Assembly: GCF_012489685.1 (NCBI RefSeq)
Contig: NC_080042.1
Coordinates: 23,450,150 to 23,514,149 of the forward strand
DNA length: 64,000 bases
Source: Lotus japonicus
Taxonomy: Eukaryota; Streptophyta; Magnoliopsida; Fabales; Fabaceae
Reading direction: 5' to 3'
Part shown: positions 21,734 through 32,332 of the stretch, one piece after another
Numbering within the stretch: position 1 is the stretch's first letter
Layout of the letters: the number at the start of each line of letters is the position of its first letter
Made by a program: the position numbers and the translations under genes
The notes under the pieces: model-generated
The model's input: only the letters and a program-made list of their open reading frames with translations
What the model was told of the DNA's origin: nothing
The model's database searches: none

Positions 21734-24700
21734 TGGTAAGACCCAGATTTCAGAATTGGATTAAATAATTATCTTTCCGACTCACGCGTAGGATCGGTGT
21801 AAGCGTGACAGGAGTTTGTTGTTTGGGAAAATTTAATATAGAAGAAAGTTCAGGAATTGGTTGAGGATAGTACCATAGACGTTTTAGGAGTTAGTGCGAG
21901 TCGTCTGCACACCCGCCTTATGGCGAGAGTGTCCAGAATAGGCTAATTCCGCTCTTAAAGCACTGTTTCAGCGGAATTCTAAATCCTTGGAAAAATAAGA
22001 AGTTCTATTTATTTTTCCCTCGACCAGCGTTTCATTTCGGAACTCTGGACTGTACGCACGAAAGGTTTCACTTCTCGGAAGTCCGACGACGCTAAATTCT
22101 ATTCTCTCAAAACTCCAAATTCAAACGCTGAATGAAGACTTTTTTATTCGGAGCTTCTAAAGAAGTTTCCATCCGCACTGCCAGTTTTCTTCCGACGTTT
22201 CCAATCCTTCTTCAGAACGAAGTTTTGTCATCCGACTTTAACAGCAAAAAATGGTTTCCGGGGCATTTTAGCTCACACCGCTTTTGGATCGTTTTCTTCA
22301 AATTCAAGAGACTTGTTTTGAGTTATGGAATTCTGTCGCCAGAATCTCGCTTAGAATTCACAGATGAACGTACTGCAAAAATTGGAATCGCGAAATATTC
22401 ATTTTCCCGCGATTTCACTCTCCTATAAATAGAAGAAAAAAAACAAAATATCTCACCATTCCCCCCATTGAGGCCGCGAGCTTGAGGAGAAGAAGGAGAG
22501 GAGAGAACTTCGTCGTTTCTTGACCGATCTTCGTGTTGTTCGTTGCTAATTCGCGACATCGTGGTACTCTTGCTTATTCTTACCTCTGATCATCTTTTAT
22601 ATCGCGTTTCTTTATCTCTTTCTGAGCTCCTAGTTTCGAGCTTTTCGTAAAATTGTTCGATTTTCCAGATTTTTCTTTTGAACTACCTTCTATAGTTTCC
22701 CAACAAGCTAAATCACTCGCCGATGCGCGCCGATTTCGATCGAGTCGCCAAAGATCTGAAAAACTGTATAAAAACCCATTTACGCACATATTGAAACTTT
22801 ATCTTCGAAAAGCCACAATCCGACTTAGTACCCTTAGGATTAGTTGCTATAAATGTCGTTGTGAACGACCCCATCAAATTTGTTTTTAAAAGTTTCGACT
22901 TTGAGTTTTTGAGCTTTAATTTTGGACCAAAGTGCCCCTAACTAGTCGTAATTCGAACCGTTCGTTCTAAAGTTTTTCCGACAATTTCTTTGCCCTAGTT
23001 TTACCCTAAAACTACCTAGGAAGTAAATTAGATCGAAGAAAAAGCGTCGGAACCCCTATTTTCCTTGAGTGGCCGAGAGCATGTTTTGAGGGGGGGGGAA
23101 TTCGTTTTTCGCGATAACTCGTCCTCTCGTGCTCGATTGTTGTACTCTGAAGCTTCGTAAGCTTTGTCTATCGTTAATAAACTTTGTTGTTATCGAGCTA
23201 ATCGATTTTGGATTGATTTTCGCTTTGTTTTCTCCAAGGTTTAGTCGAGGGAACTTTGGGTATTACTGAGCTAGATTGTGAGGAAAACCTACACCGCGAG
23301 GCTGGAGCAACTCGAGGTTAGGGCAACTTACTTACTAGCTATTTGTATTGTAGGCGTCGATAAATTCGACTTGAATATTGCTTGATATTGAATATTGCTT
23401 GGATATAGTTTATCGCTTTGAATTGGAAAATGTTTTCTGGAGGCTTCGGCCGAGTAAACTTATATGAGACGTGTGTCTCCATTTTCTGAGAGGCTTCGAC
23501 CGTTTACTGGTTTCCGTCTTATGAATTCCGCACTGAATTATTGTTATATTGATATTGTTATTGAACTGTGCGCTTTGTCGCGACTACGGAGTGTGGAATC
23601 ATGGAACGTCCTACTTGTATTACTTCGGGTTGAATGAACAGCCCTAGGCGAGTCCGAACCCAAGGTTTGAGATTAAGCCTATTGGAACACTTAGACTTTC
23701 CCCGGGGGTTACATTTGGGGGGATTTTGGCCAACTTGAAATGATTAGAATTTGGAACTAGAGACCTTAGGGAACTTAGTTTTCAAGAATGAAACTCGTAA
23801 TTTGACTAATCCAACTTGAAATATCTTTATTAATGAATAAAACCATAGGGAACTTAAGTGGGGAAATGATTGCGAAAGACGGGGAAATGTCGACAAGTCT
23901 TGGAGCTGCTGGGATTTAATGGTCGCCATGAGGATGAGCCATAGTGCCCAGAGATACGTCACTGAGTACGATGCGTACTCCGGCTTCTTACAACCTAGTC
24001 GTAGAGTCAACGTTGACCTTCGGGTATTATTGAATTAAGAGTCGTAGCTAAACACTATATGGTGAGGACGATACCATGTTTGGCTAACCATATTGCATCA
24101 TGCATACATTCGGGGCTTGAGACGATCGGAGGATCGGGCTTTGGTGAAGTTGAGATGGCTTCGGTCGGCTTCACGAAGGTTGAGACATTCGAAAGATTGG
24201 CCTTCATCGAAGAACACCAAGAGTGTATCTTCGGCATAGCGGGCAAAAATGGTTCAACCTGGAGGGGTTAGAATTGATCCGACTATGCATGGATTTGTAA
24301 GTGACACCCGAGCGGAAATGGTTACACACTAGGCCAGTGGTGACTGACTCGATGGTGCCCATCCCAAACAAACTATCCGGATCATTTTCAATTGCATTTC
24401 ACGCATACATGTACCCTAACTGGAACCGCGTGTTGTTTGCATTATTGAATTATTGTTAGAGCCCATAACATGCTAGGAATATATATAAACATATATATAT
24501 ATATATCTATACCCCCATCACATGTTGTTGGTATATTTACTCTATTCCGTGAGTTGACCCTAGCGCCTTGGCTTTGGTTTCATGTTTGTGTTTGGGCGGT
24601 CGGCCTGCTGCCAGATGTCGATGGCGGATTGGTTTTCGATGCTCTCCCCTCGGGGGGGGGATCAGGTTTGAGTTGGTTGATCGACATGCCCCCACCGTTT

Positions 24701-25742
24701 GGGTGATCGATCCTGAGGATCATCGGGCGACGTATCGGGGAAGGGTCATGGAGGACCGGATTGATGAGCGTGGACGTCTGACCAGAGGAGTTCTACGACG
24801 CATGGAGCTGAGCTTCAACTTACCACCTTCGGTGCGCTGTGGACCGGGCACTGGCCGGAGACCACCGTCACCACCTTCATCTTCATCTGACGAGGAGGAT
24901 CCATCTGAGATCGAGGCTGATACTGAGGCACCTGTCGCGCCACTTCCTGCTACTGCTATCAATCCTACCGACGTTGCGTCGTCCTCGAGGCTCGTGGAGC
25001 CAAAGAGGGAGCATGTTGTTCCGTCTGCCTCTCGCCGTTTTCCGTCTACTCCATCACGCGGCTACCGCGTGGAACCCCTGGTGCGTGTGGTGGAGGAGGA
25101 TGTCCTTTCTGAGGAGGTAGATGTTGAGATGGGTTCGACTAGGGTCGTACGCAGGACAGTCAGGAGGGAGGTCGTGGACTTGGACGCGGAGATAATCATG
25201 GTGGACTCTGATTCTGACACTGATGTCAACTACTACGTCGCGAGCGAGGAGGAGGAGGAGGAGCTTTGAGCGGTACCGGAGGGTAGGTTTAGGCAGGAGT
25301 CATATTTTGTGTAGAGCTCTGATTCGTTTTGTTTTGGGACAGGGTAGGTTCCCGACGCATAGCTATTTGTGTGGTTCTCTTGCCGGGGGATCACAGAGAG
25401 TTAGTCGGACTGTAGGGGTCTTTTCTTAGGCCATTTTGGTGCCGACTTTCTTCTGGAGGATTGTAATTATAACTTTGTCACTCACGTTTCTGGATCTATA
25501 AATATTTGCCTGTGGGCACACTACTTGGGAGTCACTACGAGTGCGCGTGATGTTGGAGGGCAGCTGAGGCTGTACCTGTTTATATGATGTACATCGGTTA
25601 GGTTTAAATTGCGGGATTATGTCTTTATCTTTATGACGTTTTCATTTCAACAAAAGAAACAAACGAAAAAAAAAATACCTGTTTTCCGCTTAAAGTTTAT
25701 TTTTAAGTTACTTAAGTGACACCTGAAAATCGGGGTGTTACA
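21734..25742 (+). repeat. 3' LTR of element A
   Basis: This is the same length as the 5' LTR (4009 bp). It begins TGGTAAGACCC, one extra G compared with the 5' copy, and ends GGGTGTTACA. TATAAATAG is at 22424-22432 with the E2F-like TTTCCCGC at 22403-22410. The hairpins are at 24234-24288 and 24321-24344. Confidence 0.92.
24621..25269 (+). pseudogene. LTR-ORF of element A, 3' LTR copy (frameshifted in a G run)
   Basis: This is the same frame as at 15981-16634. The codon that is a stop in the 5' copy is CGG here, so the frame stays open through WVIDPEDHRATY to TGA at 25267-25269. The G run near 24651-24660 is longer by two than in the 5' copy, which puts the N-terminal MSMADWF part out of frame with the rest. 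The final glutamate run is two codons shorter, an in-frame change. Each copy is therefore broken at a different place. Confidence 0.55.
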
Positions 25743-25853
25743 AGAGTTCTTCTATCTCACTTTCCTGTTCTCTTACGAGTTTGCAGGCTTCCTCCCATTT
25801 AATATGCAACAACTTGTAAGTCTCAGCAAGTTCCTCATCTGAAATATCTTCAT
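25743..25853 (-). pseudogene. gag: C1 gag fragment between elements A and B
   Basis: These 111 bp match C2 57205-57310 in reverse (the charged segment ending in the TYRLLHTKWEEACKLL-like stretch). Element A lies on the left (duplication agagt) and element B on the right (duplication ttcat), so two elements inserted about 110 bp apart in the same gag gene. Confidence 0.9.
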
Positions 25854-26562
25854 TGTAAGACCCAAGTTTTTAAGATTATGCCAAGTGAATAAAATTCCTA
25901 TTCACGGTTAGGCTTGATGTATCGTGAAGGGAAACCTGAACAAGAGTTTACTAAATGAAATAAATTTATGAAGGAGAAAGTTCAGGAAAAGTCTAAGGAT
26001 TGTATCGAAGTCGATAAAAGTTATAGCACGATCGATACACGCTTAAACCTAGGGCAGAAACCCTAGTAAATAGCTAGTTTACGCTTAAAGTCACGATGGA
26101 AACTAATTCCAAAAATCTTCAGAGAAGTGTTAGAACTTCTCTTAATCCATATATCACAATTGTTTCAAGGCGAAACTCTAGAATGTACGAACGTCCGATT
26201 CCAATCCTCGGAGGTTTGCCGAAACTAAAACCCTGATAGTTCAAGAAACCTAGAATGAACGGTCGAGGAAGACTTTTTCTATTCGGAGCTTCAAATGAAG
26301 ATTCCACACGCGTACGCCCATTTCTCTTGATGTTTTCAATCTTTCTTCAGAAGGAAGTTTTCTCTTCCGACATCCACTGCAAAAAGTAACTTATCGGGTA
26401 AAATAGATTTACACCGACTTTGCATTATGCACCAAAAATCCAAGAAAACCTCTTTTGAGTTTTGGAAATTATGTCGCCAAAACCTATCTTAGAATTCACG
26501 GAGAATGAAGCCGGAAAAATCGGAATCGCGAAACTTTCATTTTACCGCGTTTTCCCATCCTC

Positions 26563-26570
26563 TATATATA
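26563..26570 (+). promoter_or_regulatory. TATA box of the element B 5' LTR
   Basis: TATATATA follows a CGGAATCGCGAAA box shared with family A. The E2F-like TTTCCCGC of family A is TTTACCGC here and no longer fits the consensus. The copies in the 3' LTR (33042-33049) and in the solo LTR (54182-54189, minus) agree. Confidence 0.6.
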
Positions 26571-28163
26571 GCAAGAAAATGAGAAATTTTGGCAAAACTT
26601 CACCATTTTCTCTCTCAATACCCGTGAGCTTCACCAAGAGGAGTAGGAGAAGAGATTTTTGCCATTTCTTGCTTGATTGTTGATCCAACAGTTGCTACTT
26701 GAAGGTATCGAGGTATAGTCGCTAATCCTTACCTCTGATCGTCGTTTCCGTAGCTTTTCACTATGTCTTTCTGTGCTCATAGTTTTGAGGTTTTTGCAAA
26801 ACTATCCTGATAACTTCATTTTTCTATCTAAACATCTTCCCTACGTGCCCAAGAGCATGTTTAGCTAATAATATTACGCTGATTCTCGAAAAACTACCGT
26901 CGAGTTTCAATTCTGCTTCAAATACCCATTTTGGGACAAAGTTTCGTCCTTTGGGCTGAAAACTATCGCCTTAACTTAGTGCTAGTAGGATTAGTCGTCA
27001 TAAACGTCGTTGGTGACGTCCCCATCCAATTTGCTTTTCGAAATTCCAATTTTGAAATTCTGAGCTAAAAATATTGACCAAAATACCCCTGCGACAGTTT
27101 TCGATCCGATAATTTTTCCGAGTTTAGATTAACCTTAGTTACGGCTAATGATAGTATAGGAACCAAGTTTGATCGAAGAAAAATCGGCCCACCTAATTGT
27201 GCATAGTGGCCGTGAGCTACCCTAGGGGAGGGGGAAATTTCCTTTTTCAAAAACTTGTCCTTTCGCGCTAGATTATCGTACCCCGGAGTATATACTACTT
27301 CGTGTAACCTTAGTGAGTATTGATTGCTGAGTTTCTGATAGATTCTGAGGGAATTCTGTGGTGTTTACTCTATAGGTTCTTTTGAGGAATTTCCCGAAGA
27401 GCAAGGAGCTGATTGTGAAGGAACGTTCGAAGAGAACCCTAGAGAATCTACAGGTGAGGGCTACTCACTGAATCCTTAGTTAATGCTTAGGTGTCGATGC
27501 ATTCGACTTGATTTACTGTTTATGCACTTGTTTGTGTTTGATTGGGAAAAGTTTTCTGAGGCTTCGGCTGACAATGTAGATGATTCATCTACTGACTGTT
27601 TTTGAGATTGAATTACATGGTACGTGCTAAATGGTTAATCTAGGATGTGTGATAATTGCTTTATATGCTAAGTGCTACGTGGTTATTCTAGGATGTGTTG
27701 ATATATGTGACATGTTTGTTGATTGTGCTGATTTAACTATGCCATTTCACATATATCTGTGTTACTGAGGAGTGAGAATAACGGGCAGGTCATGCCGATT
27801 TTATTTTGAGATTTTGGGGAAAGTTTGATAGGACAAACGAAGATTCGGGCCTTGTTATGGTGGTAGTGGATCGAGACATTCTCGAGGAGTTATTTGGGAT
27901 TATGGGATCTTGAAAACTCATAAGATTTGCGATAAGACTAAATGGAACTATTTTATAAGGAAAATTCATAAGACATTAAACAACCTCTAAATCTTCAAAT
28001 AATGATAACAAACTTGAAAGAAAGCTTAGGATTCAAATCTTAGTTTTGGGAAAGGGGAAGTGTCGTCGGATCCAAGTGTTGAGAAAATTGTAAGTTCTGA
28101 GTATGTTGATACTCCTTCGCTCTTGAGCAGTTTGTTTAGCCATCCAAGGGATGAGCCGAGAAG

Positions 28164-28410
28164 CTTCACTGAGGCGTGAGACCTTGTGAATGCGTGAAAC
28201 TTCACTGAGGCGTGAGACCTTGTGAAAAGCATGGATCTTCACTGAGGCGTGAGACCTCGTGAACAGCATGGAACTTCACTGAAGCGTGAGACTTCGTGCA
28301 AGTGTGTGAATTCACTGAGGCGTGAGACCTCGTGAAAGCATAAAACTTCACTGAAGCGTGAGACTTCGTGATTGTATAAGACTTCACTGAAGCGTGAGAC
28401 TTCGTGAGAG
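28164..28410 (+). repeat. Seven tandem 36-37-bp hairpin repeats, element B 5' LTR
   Basis: Each unit has a 5' arm CACTGARG, the constant loop CGTGAGA and a 3' arm CYTYGTG. Arms GAGG/CCTC occur in units 3 and 5, GAAG/CTTC in units 4, 6 and 7, and GAGG/CCTT (one wobble pair) in units 1 and 2. The second stem position thus changes together with its partner. Most units extend the stem with TTCAC/GTGAA, leaving a single bulged T. Spacers between hairpins vary. The copy number is also seven in the 3' LTR and in the solo LTR. Confidence 0.85.
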
Positions 28411-28697
28411 CATTGATGACTCGAAGAGTTATCGTGAGTGATTGCACTCATTTTATGATTAATTGTATTTTGTCGCAGAATCGACTTTTACCTTAGGGTA
28501 TTCTTTTTAGAGACAATAAGCTAGTTAGAACACGTGGCGACGTGTCGAGTGAGGTCGGAGACGTTATTTGGCTAATCACTTTGCATTCATGCACTCATTT
28601 TGAGGTATTAACACGGGACGAACTCCGGACCTCGGTGGATTCCAAAATGGTCATAAGACCCGGATTTCCGCGTAAGAGCGCTATTAGGTTACTCTTA

Positions 28698-28805
28698 GTA
28701 GCAGACCGAAATGGCAGGCCTTCGGGTTTTATGCTGATCTGGCTACCTTTGTGTGGTGTAAGAGGCACGCGGGCCGAAATGGTCCCACCGTGGCTGGTGT
28801 TAGGG
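28698..28805 (+). repeat. Two conserved hairpins in the element B 5' LTR
   Basis: Hairpin 1 (28698-28746) is closed by GTAGC/GCTAC with AGA/TCT and an inner CCGAA/TTCGG. Hairpin 2 (28784-28805) pairs CCC/GGG and ACC/GGT around GTGGCT with a bulged TTA. Both follow a GAAATGG box and hold the same place as the family-A hairpins. Copies lie at 35177-35285 and, on the minus strand, at about 51945-52052. Confidence 0.65.
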
Positions 28806-29120
28806 CTGATCCGTTGATGTCCATCCTTTCCGGAATGCATTTGGTTAACTGGGTTAACCGGCATCTGCATTTCATGCAACATGCATACTGACTTAGTGCT
28901 GAGTGTGGTTGATAATTGTTAATCTTATCTGATGCATGTTATCTGTTATTACTGTCGTTATATTCATTTTGGAATATGCAACCCTAGGATGCTATCTATA
29001 ACTTATAAGCCTAAGTGGCTACTCCTTATCTCTACCTATTGGATTTATTCTTTACATAATTCTTTGGAGTTGACCCTCGCGTCTTCTGTGTGTGCTTTGG
29101 CGGACTACGCCCTTTGTCAG

Positions 29121-29255
29121 ATGTCTATGCCGGACTGGTTCACGATGGTTCACCATTCGGGGGGGACTAGGTTGGAGAGGCTTGATCAGGAGGACTACGG
29201 TTCATGGGTGGTCGACCCCGCTGACCACCGAGCGACTTACTCGAGACAGGATTAG
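29121..29255 (+). CDS. Short LTR-ORF of element B, 5' LTR copy
   Basis: From ATG 29121 this reads MSMPDWFTMVHHSGG, then WVVDPADHRATYSRQD and TAG 29253-29255 (44 residues). It aligns with the N-terminal part of the element A LTR-ORF: the DWF-M-V start and the WV-DP-DHRATY core are shared. The long acidic C-terminal part is absent. The frame is open further upstream to 28932, so the true start is uncertain. Whether it is translated is unknown. Conservation between two diverged LTRs is the only argument for coding. Confidence 0.45.
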   Translation: MSMPDWFTMVHHSGGTRLERLDQEDYGSWVVDPADHRATYSRQD

Positions 29256-29706
29256 TGTAGGAGTAGAGTCTTAGCTCTGACCGTCTTTGCTTCTTTTGGG
29301 AACAGGGTAGTTTCCTGCCGATAGCTTTTTGTGTGGTTTCTTTATGGAAATCACAGAGAGTTGGTTGGACTAGGGGGTCTTGTTTTAGGCCGTTTTGTGC
29401 TGACTTATTCTCATTTTCGAGGGATAGTGTTGCGGACACTTGGCCTTTCTTTTAGTTTGTACTCATTGCCTACGGGCGTTACTCTCTTTTACCTTCCATC
29501 ACTGGAGGTTTACTCGTGACGTGGTTTACTACTTACAGCGGGGGTTGTATTTATATTATGTACATTAGGCATGTTATCTCTTGTTGTAGAGTTTTATTTC
29601 TTTCAGTATCTGATGGTATTATCGAAAAAAAATATATTCACGTTTTTCCGCATTAATTTCTTTTTGGTTACTAAAGTGACGCCACCGAAATCGGGGTGTT
29701 ACATTG

Positions 29707-29718
29707 TGGTATCAGAGC
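29707..29718 (+). promoter_or_regulatory. Primer binding site, initiator Met tRNA (element B)
   Basis: TGGTATCAGAGC lies three bases after the LTR end. Confidence 0.95.
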
Positions 29719-29913
29719 TTGTCGAGTCTTTCGGGAGTCTTTGGGGAATAGGTCTTCTGTGCTAGGTTGTGTGACTCTGCAAAGAGTGAAACTTGATTGT
29801 CTGCAACGATTTTTCGCTTAGAATTGATTGAAGTTAGTGCTTAATCATATTGTATAGTTATGCTAAATGCTATCTTATGATGAGTACTAATTGTTTGTTT
29901 AACTTAACAGAAC

Positions 29914-31683
29914 ATGGTGAACACTAACCAACTAGCTGAGATGATGGCCACTATGGCCCAAGCTGTGACTGCACAGGCGAATGATAATGCGATGAGACGT
30001 GCGGCTGAGGAGGCACGTGATCAGCATCAGCGTCAGAGAGAAGTGACACTGGACCAGAACAAGGGCCTGAATGACTTCAAGAGACAAGATCCACCAAAGT
30101 TCTTGGGTGGTACTGACCCGGACAAAGCGGATCTCTGGATCCATGAGATCGAGAAAATATTCGGTGTATTGCAAACTGCTGAGGGTGCTAAGGTGGGCAT
30201 GGCAACTTACCTGCTGCTCGGTGATGCTGAGTACTGGTGGAGAGGCACCAGGGGGATTATGGAAGCCAATCATGAGGAGATCAACTGGAACTCCTTTCGA
30301 ACCGCGTTCTTGGAAAAGTATTTTCCAACTAGTGCTCGGGATGAGCGGGAGGCACAGTTTCTGACACTCCGACAAGGAGGTATGTCTGTACCAGAATTTG
30401 CTTCCAAGTTGGAATCTTTGGCGAAGCATTTTCAATTTTTCAACGATCACGTTGATGAACGCTACATGTGCAAGCGTTTTGTTAATGGACTGAGGCCTGA
30501 TATCGAGGACTCGGTGAGGCCATTAGGAATCATGCGCTTTCAGTCGTTGGTTGAGAAGGCCACAGAAGTGGAGCTGATGAAGAATAGAAGGTTAAACCGT
30601 GCTGGAACTGGAGGGCCGATGAGGTCGGGCTCTCAAAATTTTCAAGGCAAAGGGAAATTTCAGAGCAGGAGGCCTTATCAACGTCCTGCTGGAGGAGGGT
30701 TTACTTCAGGATCTTACAGACCCATGACGGGTACTGCTGGTGGTTCTGGAGATCAGACTTTGAACAGGGAGATGACCTGCTTCAGATGTGGGAAGCCGGG
30801 ACACTATGCTAATGCTTGTCCCGACACGAGGCCCAAATGCTTTAATTGTAACAAAATGGGGCATACTGTCGGTCAGTGCAGAGCGCCCAAGACGGAACCA
30901 ACCGTAAACACTGCTCGTGGAAAGCGCCCTGCTGCTAAAGCAAGAGTCTACACCATGGATGGTGAAGATGCGGAAGGAGTCGACGGTATGATCAAAGGAG
31001 ACTGCGAGATTTACGGTAATCTCCTAACTATACTTTTCGATTCCGGTGCAACGCACTCTTTTATCTCTAGGGAGTGTGTGACCAGATTAAAACTTCCTAT
31101 TACTGCTTTGAGCTTTGACCTTATAGTTACCACTCCTGCCAAAACTCTACTTGCTAATACTGCATGCATGTGTTGTCCGGTAACATATAAAAATAGAATC
31201 TACCATGCTAACCTAGTATGCCTAACTCTCAAGAATCTAGATGTCATCCTAGGAATGGATTGGGTGTCCCACTATCATTGTCTTTTGGACTGCAACCGAA
31301 AGAGAGTGGTATTTCCTGATTCGGATCTTTCCGAGTATCTATCTGCCAATCACATTAGCGTCTCTTTGAATGAGGGATCTCAAGAGTATTCCGCATTGCT
31401 AAGTTTGGAGAGTAAAGGGAACCCGGAAGTTGACAATATTCCAGTGGTGAGAGACTTCACGGATGTTTTTCCTGGCGATGTACCTGGATTGCCGCCTGTA
31501 CGCGACATTGAGTTTGCTATTGACATCGTACCGGGAACGGGGCCGATTTCGATTGCACCATATCGTATGGCACCTGCGGAGTTAGTAGAATTGAAGTCTC
31601 AACTAGAGGATCTTCTATCGAAGGGATTTATCCTACCAAGCGTTTCACCTTGGGGAGCGCCAGTCTTAGTAGTGAAGGTTTAG
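29914..31683 (+). CDS. gag: Gag-protease polyprotein of element B, ending in truncated RT (589 aa)
   Basis: This is an intact ORF from ATG 29914 (MVNTNQLAEMM) to TAG 31681. Residues about 1-235 are the gag capsid region (AEYWWRGTRG, KRFVNGLRPDIEDS). Two intact zinc knuckles lie at about residues 289-330 (CFRCGKPGHYANAC and CFNCNKMGHTVGQC). The aspartic protease motif [10 protein letters not shown] is at about residue 375. A linker leads to the RT start ([12 protein letters not shown]), which stops after GAPVLVVKV. The product could form particles and process itself but cannot copy or insert DNA. A CTTAACAG just before the ATG could act as a splice acceptor (inference). Element A has the same gene broken by stops. 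Confidence 0.93.
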   Translation: MVNTNQLAEMMATMAQAVTAQANDNAMRRAAEEARDQHQRQREVTLDQNKGLNDFKRQDPPKFLGGTDPDKADLWIHEIEKIFGVLQTAEGAKVGMATYLLLGDAEYWWRGTRGIMEANHEEINWNSFRTAFLEKYFPTSARDEREAQFLTLRQGGMSVPEFASKLESLAKHFQFFNDHVDERYMCKRFVNGLRPDIEDSVRPLGIMRFQSLVEKATEVELMKNRRLNRAGTGGPMRSGSQNFQGKGKFQSRRPYQRPAGGGFTSGSYRPMTGTAGGSGDQTLNREMTCFRCGKPGHYANACPDTRPKCFNCNKMGHTVGQCRAPKTEPTVNTARGKRPAAKARVYTMDGEDAEGVDGMIKGDCEIYGNLLTILFDSGATHSFISRECVTRLKLPITALSFDLIVTTPAKTLLANTACMCCPVTYKNRIYHANLVCLTLKNLDVILGMDWVSHYHCLLDCNRKRVVFPDSDLSEYLSANHISVSLNEGSQEYSALLSLESKGNPEVDNIPVVRDFTDVFPGDVPGLPPVRDIEFAIDIVPGTGPISIAPYRMAPAELVELKSQLEDLLSKGFILPSVSPWGAPVLVVKV

Positions 31684-32332
31684 ATTTTAAGTCAATCGAT
31701 TTGATCACGAACGCGTGAGACATGAAGTCTTGTCAGGTTTTGGTCGAGAGACTAAGTATTGAATTGATTGGATGGTGATCAAGTTACAAAAAGGAAGGTA
31801 TTAGTATCAAGATGAGTGTTTGAGGTGTTTATATTTGGACAAGTTTCGTAGAGTTAGCAAGTGAATTTTGCTAAGTTGAATGAGAATCCTAAGGTTAAGA
31901 TTGACTTCGAGAGTTTTGGATCATGAGTGAACATCACGAGGACAAGTTGAGCATTCACTCCGGAGCATAGAGATGTACCGAGTTTCTAATCAGCATTTTG
32001 GACGAACAAAAGCAAAGGAGCAAGTGGTTAAGGTTGTGCGATTGCACGAATGCCCACAAATATTATTTCCAACGGAGACCCGACGCAAGTGGTCGAACCG
32101 GACAACATAGAGCTGGAAGATGATATGTCTTTCGAGACACCGCCAATTAGCATTGGTGACACCAGGATAAAACAGTTGAGGGGAAAAGAGATCGAGTTAG
32201 TGAAAGTTATTTGGAACAAAGACACCGGTGTTGCGACATGGGAGCTGAAGGAGAAGATCCAAGAACAGTACCCGGAACTTTTTACTGACCCTTAAGTTTC
32301 GAGGTCGAAACTTTCTTTTTGGAGGGTAGTAA
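31684..32332 (+). pseudogene. Deleted pol 3' part of element B with chromodomain-like tail
   Basis: 31684-31920 is not recognisable as coding. 31921-32050 contains integrase scraps (zinc-finger region and a GCACGAATGCC remnant of GVPTS) joined directly to the tail. 32050-32295 is an open chromodomain-like tail (VEPDNIELEDD, KQLRGKEIELVKVIWNKD, ATWELKEKIQEQYPELF). The hairpin arms AAGTTTCG and CGAAACTT lie at 32294-32313, and the purine tract GGAGGG at 32321-32326. The integrase junctions equal those at 2504-2989. Confidence 0.85.

Larger units (their letters stand above)
13099..25742 (+). mobile_element. Complete Ty3/Gypsy chromovirus-type element A (12.6 kb)
   Basis: Two LTRs of 4009 bp each (13099-17107 and 21734-25742) flank gag, protease, RT, RNase H, integrase and a chromodomain-like tail in the Gypsy order. 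A primer binding site for initiator methionine tRNA and a purine tract are present, and the target duplication is agagt. The domain order, iMet primer site, long LTRs and C-terminal VKQLRGK...VKVIWNN...ATWELED tail point to the Tekay chromovirus lineage. The polyprotein is dead: nonsense codons, an RT deletion and frameshifts. The LTRs carry extra content: hairpins and an ORF. Confidence 0.92.
25854..29703 (+). repeat. 5' LTR of element B
   Basis: The LTR starts TGTAAGACCC and ends GGGTGTTACA. A TATA box TATATATA is at 26563-26570. The leader holds seven 36-37-bp hairpin repeats (28164-28410), two further hairpins (28698-28746 and 28784-28805) and a short LTR-ORF (29121-29255). Confidence 0.93.

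Noticed and set aside
28164..28410. Possible CRISPR-like array (regular repeats with variable spacers)
   Set aside because: This is a plant LTR. Spacers are only about 10-15 bp, the array is identical in both LTRs and no cas genes exist. It is a tandem hairpin repeat.
28026..28451. Several overlapping minus-strand ORFs with repeated SHASVK or VSRLSE peptides (also near 34505-34930 and 52298-52783)
   Set aside because: They are translations of the 36-37-bp hairpin repeats, open in several frames at once. The repeat explains them; there is no start context or homology.
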